Shown here: positions 1 to 10,139 of the stretch, one piece after another
How the letters are laid out: every line of letters begins with the position of its first letter
Numbering within the stretch: the first letter of the stretch is position 1
From: 2-12-FULL-35-23 sp965196985
GTDB taxonomy: Bacteria > Pseudomonadota > Gammaproteobacteria > UBA12402
NCBI GenBank assembly: GCA_965196985.1
Contig: CBDALO010000084.1
Location: 26,622-90,621, forward strand
Direction of reading: 5' to 3'
Length of the DNA: 64,000 nucleotides
Position numbers and translations under genes: made by a program
Notes under the pieces: model-generated
Databases searched by the model: none
Seen by the model: only the letters and a program-made list of their open reading frames with translations
Told to the model about the DNA's origin: nothing

Positions 1-1206
1 ATGGAGCAATTAGCCTTTCAACACACTGACATTGAAACACAACCCGCTCACGGCTTCCTTTCTCCTGTGACTCACAACGCGTCACTTTCTCAGCCGTGTG
101 TGGTGGATTTATTTTGTGGTTGCGGGGGCTTTGGGTTGAGTGCGGAGTTGGCCGGTTTTCAAACGGCGGTGGCTGTTGATATTGATCCCACACTGCAATC
201 TGCTTATCGGCTTAACTTTCCTCAAACGCAAGTGGTGCAAGCCGATGTCTCGCGCTTAACGGAAAAGCACTGGTCACGCTGGTTGGGTGATCAGGCGGTC
301 GATGGTGTAATTGGCGGGCCACCATGTCAGGGTTTTAGTCGGATTGGCAAACAGGATCCGAACGATACACGACGCAGTTTGTTATTTTCATTTGTCGAGC
401 AAGTCAATGCGCTGCTGCCTAAATTTTTTGTATTAGAAAATGTGTTGGGGTTGCTGGATCAAAAAAACGAGGCATTACTTAACCAAGTCAGGCAACGCAT
501 TGATTCGCGTTATTGCGTGTTAGCCCCGATTGTGATTGATGCGTCATTATGTGGCGCAGCTACTCGACGACAACGCGTTTTTTTAATGGGGTATAACCCG
601 TTACAGATGAACCCCCTTAGCGCTCGAGAGTTTACGCCACTTTATCCTGCCACTACTGTGCGTTCAGCGATTAGTGACATTAACGACCCGTGTGTTGAGT
701 CCAATGAGTACGGCTGGTCAACGTATCGTGCACAGACTGATTGCTCGTTGTATGCCCACCACTTGCGCCAATTGCCACCTCACGGCTTAGGTGCAGACTT
801 TGCGGTTAAGCAACTGCAAGCAGGCTACGTATCGGGGCATTTTTCCACACAGCATACTGATGCCGTGAAAAAACGTTATCAAACCGTCAAGCAAGGTGAG
901 CGAGATGCGGTGAGCCGGTCGAAGCGATTAGCGTGGAGTGGAATGTGTCCGACCTTACGCGCTGGAACCGGCTCAGATCGTGGGGGCTACCAAGCGGTAA
1001 GACCGTTACACCCAGAACAAGATCGCGTGATCAGTGTGCGAGAAGCAGCACGATTACAAGGCTTTCCAGATTGGTTTGTGTTTCATACCACGCAATGGCA
1101 CAGCTTTCGGATGATTGGCAACAGTGTCTCACCGATGGCGTCACAGTTTGTGTTATCAAAATTTTATGAACGACTTGAAAGACCGCTTTCAAGCCAGTGG
1201 CAATAA
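1..1206 (+). CDS. DNA (cytosine-5-)-methyltransferase
   Basis: A 401-residue enzyme that should transfer a methyl group from S-adenosylmethionine to C5 of cytosine in a short DNA target. The family motifs are in order: SAM-binding motif I (DLFCGCGGFG, around residues 36-45), the catalytic Pro-Cys loop (GGPPCQGFS, 105-113, Cys109), ENV motif VI (146-148), the QRR..F motif VIII near 190, a variable target-recognition region, and GNSV motif X near 370. Length is normal for a stand-alone Dcm-type enzyme. No restriction endonuclease gene is visible beside it, so it may be an orphan protecting the element from host restriction. The window starts exactly at its ATG, so an upstream start cannot be excluded. 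The next gene follows after about 12 nt. Confidence 0.93.
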   Translation: MEQLAFQHTDIETQPAHGFLSPVTHNASLSQPCVVDLFCGCGGFGLSAELAGFQTAVAVDIDPTLQSAYRLNFPQTQVVQADVSRLTEKHWSRWLGDQAVDGVIGGPPCQGFSRIGKQDPNDTRRSLLFSFVEQVNALLPKFFVLENVLGLLDQKNEALLNQVRQRIDSRYCVLAPIVIDASLCGAATRRQRVFLMGYNPLQMNPLSAREFTPLYPATTVRSAISDINDPCVESNEYGWSTYRAQTDCSLYAHHLRQLPPHGLGADFAVKQLQAGYVSGHFSTQHTDAVKKRYQTVKQGERDAVSRSKRLAWSGMCPTLRAGTGSDRGGYQAVRPLHPEQDRVISVREAARLQGFPDWFVFHTTQWHSFRMIGNSVSPMASQFVLSKFYERLERPLSSQWQ

Positions 1207-1218
1207 GAGGAGAAGGTG

Positions 1219-1614
1219 ATGTTTCGATTGAATCGATGGATTAAACAAATTGGTGTTGTGATTGTGCCGTGTGTGTTACTTGCAGGCACAGTGCAGGCGG
1301 TGACGTTGCAACAACTGCAACAGAAAAAAGCACAGCTTAATCGGGTGGAAGCGCTAAAGAAAAGCGAGATGAACCAACTGCTCAATCAGATGGTGGAATT
1401 AAAGCTCAGTAATCCAACCCGTTACGCAGTCTTAATGGACTGGCTACATCTCGAGCAACAAACCGCCATCCTTGCCACCTTGCAACGCCTGACCAATGGC
1501 ACACGCAATGCGCTACCTGCCTCTACAGTCGTGAATAACCAGCAAGGCGAAACGCTCGAGATTATGGGACAAGGTTTCGAGACATTGGCGCCCATTAAGC
1601 AACAGACAAATTAG
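1219..1614 (+). CDS. small exported protein of unknown function
   Basis: A protein of about 131 residues with an N-terminal signal peptide: basic residues, a hydrophobic stretch IGVVIVPCVLLAG, then an AxA-like cleavage site TVQA. The mature part is glutamine- and leucine-rich and predicted helical. The ATG at 1219 is preferred to the GTG at 1216 because of the AGGAGAAGG ribosome binding site just upstream. It sits between the methyltransferase and the ankyrin-like gene, probably in one operon. I do not recognise the family. Confidence 0.6.
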   Translation: MFRLNRWIKQIGVVIVPCVLLAGTVQAVTLQQLQQKKAQLNRVEALKKSEMNQLLNQMVELKLSNPTRYAVLMDWLHLEQQTAILATLQRLTNGTRNALPASTVVNNQQGETLEIMGQGFETLAPIKQQTN

Positions 1615-1617
1615 GAC

Positions 1618-2772
1618 ATGCGTATGCCAACTAACAGCAATAGACAAACACAAGAGACTCACAATGCTCCACGCGTGATCATTCACGAGGCGCACACCTG
1701 CCCAGTGAGTCGCGTCACAAAAAGTGACAATGTTCTCCAGTTACCAAGTGTATTATTACAAGACGGCATACCTCCTGAGCGAATCAAAACCTTACTCAAT
1801 GAGCAACTGTTTCTTGATCGAAAATTTATGTACCGCTGTCAAGTAGGTATGGAAGCGCAAGAGCTCGTTGCACTTAATACAATTTATCAAGGTGACAAAC
1901 TCGGCTTAAAAGCGTTGTTGTGCCATGAGGCCCGAATAGGTTACTCGTTGTTGTTATTAGCCTGTCAAACAAACAAGACATTTGCCTTGGTGAAGGATCT
2001 GTTTACGCAAGAAGAATGGCAAGTCCTGATTAACCAACAGTTGGCCACGCACGCGCTTTTGTTTAATACGTCAGATTTTGAGGTGTTGACGTGGTTGCTG
2101 GCCTTTTATCCGCAAGCCCCGTTAGAAGCGGCTTTGCAAGCAACAAACGCGTTGGGTGACACGTTGTTATCAGAGTTTAGTGAACAGCCTCAAGCGATCA
2201 AAGCGCTACTGGCCCGTGTGCCTACGTCTGAACATGACAAAGTGATCTTAATGGAAAACACCCTCGGCAATCGGGTGCTTGAGAATGCCATCAGCACGAA
2301 CACCGAAAGCTTTTTGTTGTTGTTTCACGCCTTATCCACTGAGAAGCAACGCGAGGTGGTGTGTACGCGTACGCATTCGGGATTGAATTTATTACAACCC
2401 TTAGCGCTCTGTTGCCCTGAAGGGTGCGAAGCCGTGTTAGCGTGCTTAATGACGCAGTTACCGCCTGTGCAGCGTTTAGATTTTATTCGAACACCTAGTT
2501 ACTTTAGCTATTCCGCCTTGCAAAATGCGATCAAGCTATTATTAAAAGCGAGAACCTCAGAAGAAGAAGCGCGTGCTTTCTCCTTTCTTAAAGCCTTATT
2601 GAGTTACCTGACTCCGCATGAAGTAGTGCAGGCGTTAGTGACTCGTGCCATGGATATTGAACGTGAACGCTTAATCACACTTTTAAAAGCCAAGCCCGCC
2701 TTTTATCAAGAGGTGGTGTCGTTGGTTTACGGTGAGGAGCGTTTGATTGAGGAGTGCTGTGTATGTCATTAA
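1618..2772 (+). CDS. ankyrin-like helical repeat protein
   Basis: A 384-residue soluble, leucine-rich, all-helical protein with no signal peptide. The stretch from about residue 100 to 380 has repeating helix pairs with phrases such as NALGDTLL, NTLGNRVLENAI and HSGLNLLQPLAL spaced about 33-38 residues apart. This resembles degenerate ankyrin repeats of the kind found in effectors and interaction proteins of intracellular gammaproteobacteria. An ATG at 1624 is an alternative start with better spacing from AGGA. The 3' end overlaps the start of the propeller lipoprotein gene by 10 nt, suggesting translational coupling. The effector role is inference only. Confidence 0.5.
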   Translation: MRMPTNSNRQTQETHNAPRVIIHEAHTCPVSRVTKSDNVLQLPSVLLQDGIPPERIKTLLNEQLFLDRKFMYRCQVGMEAQELVALNTIYQGDKLGLKALLCHEARIGYSLLLLACQTNKTFALVKDLFTQEEWQVLINQQLATHALLFNTSDFEVLTWLLAFYPQAPLEAALQATNALGDTLLSEFSEQPQAIKALLARVPTSEHDKVILMENTLGNRVLENAISTNTESFLLLFHALSTEKQREVVCTRTHSGLNLLQPLALCCPEGCEAVLACLMTQLPPVQRLDFIRTPSYFSYSALQNAIKLLLKARTSEEEARAFSFLKALLSYLTPHEVVQALVTRAMDIERERLITLLKAKPAFYQEVVSLVYGEERLIEECCVCH

Positions 2773-3522
2773 CTCGATCAAAGCCATTAGCGACCTTCGT
2801 TAAAACCAGTGTTTTGTTACTGTTGAGTGCGAGCGTGCTAATGCTTGTCGCTTGTAAGCCACCGGGTAGTGATGATGACGACAGCACGGGTGGTTCACCC
2901 AAACCGACACCACCTACGCATGTCTCGTTACAGCTGACCGCTAGCGCAAGTCAAGTCGGTAGCGGGGGAGTAGTGACGTATCATTTACAAAATACGGGTA
3001 ATGATTCAGTGAGTGATATTGCGCTTGGTGTGAGCGATGGGTCTGGCTTAACGATTTCTGCCTCAAACGCAGCCGTCATTACCAATAATCATTGCAGTCA
3101 TCAGCCCTTAGTGGCAGGGGAAGCGTGTACTTTTTCAGTGACCGCAAAAGCAACGGATCCGTCGTGCAAGGTGGTCGTGAGTGCAAGTGTTGCGAATAAA
3201 GTGAAAACGCAAGAAACGCTGACCATACTCCGTCCGCAATTAACCATTGTGCCGAGTGATTCATTGGTAGGGTTTGAATCGCAGTTTCCTTTCTGGCTTC
3301 AATTGGCAAGACAAGAATCAGAACAAAACCCAGCCGTTGAGTTGGTGCCAGGCGAGCACCGCACACTCTTGATTAAAAATACGACCGCTGCGCCTGTTCA
3401 GAAGCTTGCAATTAAACTGCCGTATGTGGCAGGTGTGACGGAAGATAAAACCAGTACTTGCGTTGTTGGTAATGAGCTAGGCGCTTTACAAACCTGTACC
3501 ATCACGCTTGATGGTAGTTTAA

Positions 3523-5575
3523 CCCAAGTTTGGCCATTTCACCCTGAAAATCAAAAATTTCATCACTATTTTTAACTCAACCCATTGATTTTACTTGCCT
3601 AGAAACGTGAATTCTCGAATGTAGTGACACATAATGGCAATAAGGGGTTGCATGGGCTGGTGAAGTGATGAGAGTATTGAGTTATGTATATTCGAACCTC
3701 TACACAAAAGAGTCCTCGGACAGGTAAGTCTTACGCAACCTACCGACTTGTTGATACTCATCGCACTGCTGACGGCAAAGTACGTCAAAGACTGATTTTA
3801 AATCTTGGTGCGAATTTTTCAGTAAAGAAGGACAGTTGGAAATTGCTTGCTGACCGTATTGAGGAAATTTTAACGGGTCAAGGCACGTTAATTTCAATAC
3901 CAGCACATCTCGAAAAACAGGCGCAAATGTATGTAAAACGCATTCGCTCTAGGTTTGCTGATGACAATGAGACAAGTATCGCTGTTAATTCAGTAAGCGC
4001 GGTAGAACCTGACTTTAAAACAGTGGATGTTAACTCCATTGAGAGCGCGGACATACGACACGTTGGAGCTGAGGCGTTGGGCTTATATGCTGCCAGGCAA
4101 TTACAACTTGAGGAATTGTTCAGGGCTTTGGGCTTTAATCAAAAACAATGTCACCTGATGCTTGCTACCATCATTGGGCGGCTAGTTGCCCCAGGAAGTG
4201 ATTTAAGTACGCACTATTATTTAAGCAATCAAAGTGCGTTAGATGAATTACTGGGTACTGATTTCTCAGAACTATCACTCAAGAAATTCTATAAGACTGC
4301 TGATGAGTTACTCAAACATAAGCAAATGATTGAAGATCAATTATTCGAACGTGAGAAAAATCTCTTTAGTTTAAATCAGGTGATCACTCTCTACGATATA
4401 ACCAATACCTACTTTGAGGGTAGAGCATTACAGAATGATCACGCACAGCATGGTCGATCAAAGGAGAAGCGGTCTGATTGTCCGCTTGTTTCTCTAGGAC
4501 TCGTGCTGGATGGCTCAGGGTTCCCGCAACGCAGTGAATTTTTCAAAGGGAATGTTAGCGAGCCTAAAACATTATCCGAAATGCTAACTGAGCTTCATGC
4601 ACAGCCAGAGGCAACAATTATCTTAGATGCTGGTTTTGCAACTGAAGAAAATATTTCATGGCTTACTGAAAAAGGTTTCCATTATATTGTAGTGAGCCGT
4701 AGAGCATTGCCTGTTGTCGATGAAAACATTGATAAAGTGCTAGTAAAAGAATCAGTAAATAATACGGTTACAGCGCAATTAATTAAAGATACTGAAGCAA
4801 ATGAAGTCTTACTGTACTGCCATTCTCAGGCTAAGGAAGAAAAAAGCTTAAATATGATTAGTAAGGCTGAGACTCGTTTCGAAGAGGAATTAATTAAGTT
4901 AGCTAATGGACTCACTAAAAAAACTGGAATGAAAGCAATTGAGAAAGTAACCTTGCGTTTAGGTCGAATAAAGGAGCGCCATAAACGTGTTTCAGGTCGA
5001 TACACTATCACGCTTGATTCAGAGGCTGATAAGGTTACGAAAATCAGTTGGAGTAAAGTTAACTCTGAGAATCTGGGCGCATATTGTTTGCGTAGTAACA
5101 GAATGGATTTAGATGAAAAAACAATTTGGAGAATCTATACAACTCTAACTGATGTTGAATCGGCATTCAGATCATTAAAATCAGAGTTAGGCCTGCGTCC
5201 TATCTACCATCAAAAGCAAGAGCGAGTTGATGCCCATCTGTTTATTAGTATTCTTGCTTATCACTTACTACACACTATTCGCCATCAACTTAAATTGCAG
5301 AGCATTGATAGTAGCTGGCAAACTATACGGCAGATTTTTAGCACTCAGGTTCGTATCACGACTACGATGCGGCTTGAAAATAATAAACTACTTTCTGTTA
5401 GAAGAACCTCAAAGGCAACTCCAGAGCAAGTTGTGATCTATAAATCGTTAGGCATGAATTCACAACCTGGGCACACTGAAAAAACAATTTGTTAAGTTGT
5501 AGTGACCCTAAACGTTTTTTTAAAATGTAAGTCATTGATTTGGATAGGTTTAATTTTAGAAAGGGCAAAGTTGGG
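3523..5575 (+). mobile_element. IS1634-type insertion sequence, copy 1 (2053 bp)
   Basis: The ends are inverted repeats: left CCCAAGTTTGGCCATTTC and right, read inward, CCCAACTTTGCCCTTTC. They are flanked by the 4-bp duplication TTAA (3519-3522 and 5576-5579). It carries one transposase gene. A second, diverged copy of identical length is at 32167-34219, also at a TTAA target. It interrupts the propeller lipoprotein gene. Confidence 0.92.
3684..5495 (+). CDS. IS1634 family transposase
   Basis: A 603-residue DDE transposase of the IS4-superfamily, IS1634 type. The recognisable blocks are ITLYDITNTYFEG (first Asp region), a second Asp region around ATIILDAGFATEENI, and the YREK-like C-terminal block IYTTLTDVESAFRSLKSELGLRPIYHQ with the catalytic Glu. 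The long N-terminal region starting MYIRTST is typical of the family. It is intact and so may be active. It is close to the 32328-34139 copy but differs at scattered residues (for example around 93-105), so the two are not a very recent duplication. Confidence 0.93.
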   Translation: MYIRTSTQKSPRTGKSYATYRLVDTHRTADGKVRQRLILNLGANFSVKKDSWKLLADRIEEILTGQGTLISIPAHLEKQAQMYVKRIRSRFADDNETSIAVNSVSAVEPDFKTVDVNSIESADIRHVGAEALGLYAARQLQLEELFRALGFNQKQCHLMLATIIGRLVAPGSDLSTHYYLSNQSALDELLGTDFSELSLKKFYKTADELLKHKQMIEDQLFEREKNLFSLNQVITLYDITNTYFEGRALQNDHAQHGRSKEKRSDCPLVSLGLVLDGSGFPQRSEFFKGNVSEPKTLSEMLTELHAQPEATIILDAGFATEENISWLTEKGFHYIVVSRRALPVVDENIDKVLVKESVNNTVTAQLIKDTEANEVLLYCHSQAKEEKSLNMISKAETRFEEELIKLANGLTKKTGMKAIEKVTLRLGRIKERHKRVSGRYTITLDSEADKVTKISWSKVNSENLGAYCLRSNRMDLDEKTIWRIYTTLTDVESAFRSLKSELGLRPIYHQKQERVDAHLFISILAYHLLHTIRHQLKLQSIDSSWQTIRQIFSTQVRITTTMRLENNKLLSVRRTSKATPEQVVIYKSLGMNSQPGHTEKTIC

Positions 5576-7077
5576 TTAACGCAATTTCCAAGTGGCAGTG
5601 ACAATCTCAGTGTTGCAGGGGCTAATGCCGACACCGTGAATCAATTGGTCACAGGTTCAAACGCTTCCAGTAACTTAAGTTTAAGTCGTAACAGTCATGT
5701 GGTTATGACGCAAGGGCTTGATGAAGAAATCCCGTTAACCGCACATAACAGTGCATCACAAGCGCTTACTCAGTTAACGCAAGTGATGAATCCTGTTGAT
5801 CCGCAATTGGTTAAAAGTGCGCAGAACAATTGCACTGATGAATTAGCCGGTCAATCGAGTTGCCGTGCGAATGTTCATTTTACCTCGAGCAAATTAGGCC
5901 GAGCACAATCGCGCTTGACTTCACTGGTTTACGGCAATACCCCTCAAAAAGGAAAAGACGCCGCAGGCGTGTTAATTGCGAGTAATACGTACCCAGACTT
6001 TTTTGATAGTGCGAACCTGTCTAATCAGCTTGCCAGTAATGTGGTTAACGAAGTAACCATTGCTAAGCATACACTTTACGCGGCGACACTGGGCGGACTG
6101 TCTTTGTCTCATGATCAAGGCAATCATTGGGTGAATGCCACGACTGCTAATGGCTTAGTGAGCAATGTTGCGTTTGATGTTGCCGTCTCCGGCAAAGTCA
6201 TTGCACTGGCAACCGACTTTGGTTTGTCGCTCTCGTTAGATGGTGGAAATAGCTGGCAAACATTTACCAGTAAACAAGGTTTACCGATTGATGGCTGTGC
6301 CAGTGTTGTTATTTTAGGGAACACGATTTTTTTAGGGACAGAAAAAGGATTGGTGAGAAGTAACGACTGGGGGAAAACGTGGCACGTGGTTCCGGCACTG
6401 GGTACTGCGCCTATTGCGTCAATCAAGATTTTTGATGACACGCTCTTTTTAGTGACCCCTGCCAAGCTTTGGGTAAGCGAGGACAAAGGCGTTTCATGGC
6501 GTTCGTTTGGCAACGCTCAGGGGCTAAAAATAACGGGTCTTAAAGACGTGAGTGTCAGCGATAAACTGTGGGCCGTCGCTTCCTTGCAAGGGCTGGCGAT
6601 TAGTACGGATTTGGGTCAACACTGGCAAATCAAAAAACAAGCTGATGGCCTCGGCTCAAATGAAATTGACGGGGTCAGTGTTGCGGGCGATTCAATTTTT
6701 GCCGGTACGAGCCAGGGAATTTCAATCAGCTCGGACAAAGGAGAACACTGGGTGACTCAAACGACCCAACAAGGTTTAGGTTCTAATGACATTATGGGTG
6801 TGACTGTTGATCATGGCACGGTCTACGCTTCGACACGTGGCGGGTTAGCGATCAGTAACGATTCGGGTCGCAGCTTTCATAACCTCACTATTGGCGCAAG
6901 TCTCCCGCAAACCGATCTTCGCGATGTCGTGGTTTCTTCGGATGGCACCGTTTATACAGCAACCGATCTTGGTGTTGGCGTGAGCCGTGACGGGGGTTTG
7001 ACTTGGACGATGAAAACACAAGCAGAGGGATTAGCGGGTAACGATGTCAGTCAAGTTGTTGCGGTCGGTAAAAAAAT

Positions 7078-8037
7078 AGACCTTCTGCGTAACTAAGGGC
7101 AGTTCTAGAAACTAGCTAAAATTTGCTTATAATTGCCTGATTAATAATCATTCATGGAAAGGCATATGCTATTAAGCTATCAGCAACTCAGTAACCGCCC
7201 GCGTATTTTTAAAAAGTTAACTGGTTTGACCCTTGATGATTTTGAAACGATACACCAACAAGTGAAGTCATCACTTGATGATGAGTTTAGTAAGCTGGGA
7301 AGGCGCCCGAAACTCACCACGCACCATGATCGCCTTTTGCTTCTCATGATGTACTATCGCACTTATGTAACACATGAATTCTTAGGTTACTTTGTTGGTT
7401 TGGATGACAGTAATGTCTGCCGCTTATTTAAACGCTTAGAACCCTTAGTGGCCAAGCATATTCATATTAAAAAAGACAGAACCCTAACAGAAGATGCGGT
7501 TTGCGCTATATTAATGGATGTAACGGAGCAGCCTATTCAGCGCCCCAAAAAGAAGAAGCCACGTAAAGATTATTATTCTGGTAAAAAGAAAAGACATACT
7601 CAAAAGGTGGAGATAGCAATGAGTACATCCGGAAAAATAATCAACGTCTCTCAAACAATGCCTGGGAGGGTTCATGATATTAAGATCCGACAACGTGGCA
7701 GCCCACTGCCACCAGCAGAAAAATATGCTGATCTAGGATACCAAGGAATTCAACATACTGACCCCTTGGTTAACTTACCTCATAAAAAGCCCAAAGGCGG
7801 CAAATTAACTACTCAACAAAAAGAGGATAACCGTAATCACAGCAAGATCCGTATTAGGGTTGAACATCAATTCTCAAAATTTAAAAAATTCCGCATTCTT
7901 GGGGAGGTGTATAGGAATTTTCGCAGAAAACACAATATGAGATTTAATATTATTGCTGGGATTCTCAATCTTCAAGCCGGATTCTAAAACTACAAACGAG
8001 CATAAGCTCGCCCAGTATTTAGTTTCGCAGAAGGTCT
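7078..8037 (+). mobile_element. IS5 family (ISL2-like) insertion sequence, 960 bp
   Basis: Terminal inverted repeats AGACCTTCTGCGTAACTA (left) and AGACCTTCTGCGAAACTA (right, read inward) are flanked by the 3-bp duplication AAT. It is inserted in a propeller blade of the lipoprotein gene. Precise removal restores the frame. Confidence 0.9.
7154..7987 (+). CDS. IS5 family transposase (ISL2 group, DDE_Tnp_4-like)
   Basis: A 277-residue transposase with an N-terminal helix-turn-helix-like region and a DDE core. The first Asp is in ILMDVTEQPIQRP, the second near KYADLGYQGI, and the Glu in IRVEHQFSKFKKF. The basic YYSGKKKRHTQK segment after the first Asp is typical of the group. ATG 7166 may be the true start, as AAAGG lies just before it. 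It looks intact. Confidence 0.92.
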   Translation: MERHMLLSYQQLSNRPRIFKKLTGLTLDDFETIHQQVKSSLDDEFSKLGRRPKLTTHHDRLLLLMMYYRTYVTHEFLGYFVGLDDSNVCRLFKRLEPLVAKHIHIKKDRTLTEDAVCAILMDVTEQPIQRPKKKKPRKDYYSGKKKRHTQKVEIAMSTSGKIINVSQTMPGRVHDIKIRQRGSPLPPAEKYADLGYQGIQHTDPLVNLPHKKPKGGKLTTQQKEDNRNHSKIRIRVEHQFSKFKKFRILGEVYRNFRRKHNMRFNIIAGILNLQAGF

Positions 8038-8786
8038 AATCTATGCGGCCATTAATCGAGGGGCAGGGCGTGAGGATGGTGGTCTTTCAATCTCACCGGA
8101 TGCTGGAAAAACCTGGTATTCCATTGGCCCAAAACAAGGACTTACTTTACGTGATGTGACTTCGGTAGCGGTATCAGGCCAAACAGTGTTGGTCACGGCA
8201 GATGATGCGCTGGGCGTGAGCGTCAATGGCGGGCAAAACTTCACGATGCAGTCGTTTGGGCAAGGCACGGTACTGACTGATGTCTGGATTCAAGGTAATA
8301 CCTGGACTGTTTCAACCGATTATGGGTTCGGACAGTCAAGCGACCAAGGCCAGCATTGGCACTACGTTTCAAGCAGTGACGGCTTGGCAGGTAATGACGT
8401 GCACAGTGTTCGTGTGATTAACGGCAAGTATTTTGTTTCGACTGATGGCGGCTTATCAATTAGCACGAACGGAAAAGATTGGACAACCGAAACGACGACT
8501 GATGGGTTAGGCTCCAATAACGTTTATCTCGTTCAAGCGGTTGGGAAAAGCCTTTATGCCAGTACCGAAGAGGGCTTATCGATCAGCACCGATGATGGCA
8601 AAAGCTGGATAAATCAAACGATGAATAATGGACTCAGTGGCGACAATGTCAGCGGAGTGGCTAAAGGCGCGACTCTTTTATTCGTGGCGACAGACAACGG
8701 CTTGTCGTTTAAAGGCGCGGAGGTCATTCAAGATGATTAACGCGAGCGAACCACGACTAACCAACCCATTAAACCAGCGAGGTCAA

Positions 8787-9344
8787 ATGATGACAAAAAC
8801 CCTTTATGAAGGCTACGCAATAGCCGCGTTACTGCCTGACTCGTTTCAGGTATTTAAAGAAACTATTCAACAACGTGTACATGATGAGGAGCGGTTTTCT
8901 CACCCGATGAAGGATTACGTGAGTCACTTGACGGTGGCACGCGAACTGCCTCGAAAAGTATTAGCGAAAGCACTGGCGTTATTACCGACTAAGCCGTTAA
9001 CGATTGAAGTCGGCGAGCTGGTGTTATTGCCGACACAAAAAGACTACGCCTTATTAGCGTTATCAATTCATTCACCGGAACTTGAACAGATCAACCGTTC
9101 AATCAGTGACTTGTGTGGCAACACGGAAGCGTTCCGCTATCGACATCATGTCACACTCGATTGTATCCGTGATGACAAGCGCGACATTTTAGCGTGCAAA
9201 CTACTGAAACACTTGTTACCCGCCTGGCCTAGGGAGTCACGTTGTGCGTTGCAAGGGTTTGGAGTTTACGATCAAGCAGGCACGCTCAACACGTTACACA
9301 CTATTCATTCATTACTGCAAAAGGAGTCCAGTCAACATGGTTAA
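8787..9344 (+). CDS. 2H phosphoesterase / 2'-5' RNA ligase-like protein
   Basis: About 185 residues with the two HxTx motifs that define the 2H superfamily: SHLTVAR near residue 50 and HHVTLDC near residue 125. These place two His and two Thr in the active cleft of an enzyme acting on 2',3'-cyclic phosphate or 2'-5' bonds. The start is ATG 8787 (GAGGTCAAATG); a longer reading from 8628 overlaps the propeller gene and is unlikely. It lies between the broken lipoprotein gene and the conjugation block. The substrate is unknown. In mobile elements such enzymes sometimes counter nucleotide-signalling defence, which is only an inference here. Confidence 0.72.
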   Translation: MMTKTLYEGYAIAALLPDSFQVFKETIQQRVHDEERFSHPMKDYVSHLTVARELPRKVLAKALALLPTKPLTIEVGELVLLPTQKDYALLALSIHSPELEQINRSISDLCGNTEAFRYRHHVTLDCIRDDKRDILACKLLKHLLPAWPRESRCALQGFGVYDQAGTLNTLHTIHSLLQKESSQHG

Positions 9345-9495
9345 CAGGCTTTTTAATACAAGCACTCAGCGAAGCGATTACAGCAATCACTCTCTGCGAC
9401 CTGTTTTGCAAAAAACGCACGATACGGGAAAAAGTCATTGTCGTTTACGAAGCAAAGTAATTGTCGTTAAGCACCAACTTAACCAAGGAGTACGC

Positions 9496-9942
9496 ATGAG
9501 ACGATTGATTTTATTCCTCGGTTTGACGTTGTTGGCAAGCGCGGCACTGGCTGTACCGCAAGTCGTGCAAGTCGGGCGTTATGAAACATTACGTGCTGTG
9601 CCTAGCGCCCCACAAAAAGACCCGTTACTCGCGATTGGGTGTTTTCATTTTGGGGTTAACGTGAAAACAGTTGGCCAAGCTTTGGCGCAAGTATTACGAC
9701 CTACCGGCTTTAGCTTAATTAATGCGTCGCACTTGCCGAGTGTGGCACAACAAGTGCTTAAAAAGCCGTTGCCGTATACGCAACGTCATTTAGGCCCGTT
9801 AGCCATTAAAGACGCGCTGCGTATTTTGATGGGTGAGGACGTGTTTACCTTAGTCGTGGATCCTGTGCATCGCTTGGTGAGCTTTCGCGTTAAGTCACGG
9901 TTTCTTTCTCATCACACCAGGCAAAGGAGGCATCGTTCATGA
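9496..9942 (+). CDS. PilL-like ICE protein (TIGR03748 type)
   Basis: About 148 residues with a signal peptide (LILFLGLTLLASAALA). The mature protein begins VPQVVQVGRYETLRAVP and continues with the family-typical helices FHFGVNVKTVGQALAQVLRPTGFSL and RHLGPLAIKDALRILMGEDVFTLVVDPVHRLVSF. This matches the N-terminal PilL domain of PFGI-1-class ICEs, a periplasmic or outer-membrane secretion part. The start is ATG 9496 after AAGGAG. It opens the conjugation operon and its stop overlaps the next start. Confidence 0.82.
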   Translation: MRRLILFLGLTLLASAALAVPQVVQVGRYETLRAVPSAPQKDPLLAIGCFHFGVNVKTVGQALAQVLRPTGFSLINASHLPSVAQQVLKKPLPYTQRHLGPLAIKDALRILMGEDVFTLVVDPVHRLVSFRVKSRFLSHHTRQRRHRS

Positions 9943-10139
9943 TGTGGATTGCTATTTTTATTATTGCGTCGGTTGGGGGCTTGGCGGCCATGCACTCACA
10001 CAGTGACCAGCGCCAACAGCAGCTCGAAAAAACCGTCCACCGCTTAGTGGTGAAACACCGACCACGCACTGTCCATCGCAAACCGGTGGCTAAACAATTA
10101 GACGGCATTGATGTGGCTAACCTAGAAGGGGAGAAGTAA
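9939..10139 (+). CDS. small membrane-anchored ICE protein
   Basis: A 66-residue protein with one N-terminal transmembrane helix (MWIAIFIIASVGGLAAM) and a basic tail. It overlaps the PilL-like gene by 4 nt and abuts the next gene, so it is an operon member. I do not recognise a family. Its position suggests an accessory of the envelope-spanning complex. Confidence 0.6.
   Translation: MMWIAIFIIASVGGLAAMHSHSDQRQQQLEKTVHRLVVKHRPRTVHRKPVAKQLDGIDVANLEGEK

Larger units (their letters stand above)
2763..8740 (+). pseudogene. propeller (BNR-like) lipoprotein gene split by two insertion sequences
   Basis: The ATG at 2763 (GAGGAG eight bases upstream) begins a lipoprotein signal ending in LMLVAC. An internal CARDB/DUF11-like Ig region follows, then at least eight propeller blades of about 40 residues with the pattern GL.IS.D.G..W......GL.(S/G)N. 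These resemble BNR/sialidase-like or two-component-regulator propellers. An IS1634-type element sits at 3523-5575 and an IS5-type at 7078-8037. Removing each with one target-duplication copy leaves 2958 nt, an uninterrupted 985-codon frame; the joins read DGSLTQFPSG and VGKKIYAAINRG. The intact product would be an outer, probably surface-exposed, lipoprotein. Its ligand is unknown. The gene is broken here, and three residual open segments remain at 2763-3575, 5540-7096 and 8156-8740. Confidence 0.85.

Noticed and set aside
9244..9495. N-terminal extension of the PilL-like protein
   Set aside because: The signal peptide and AAGGAG site place the start at ATG 9496; the upstream part is the 2H gene read in another frame.
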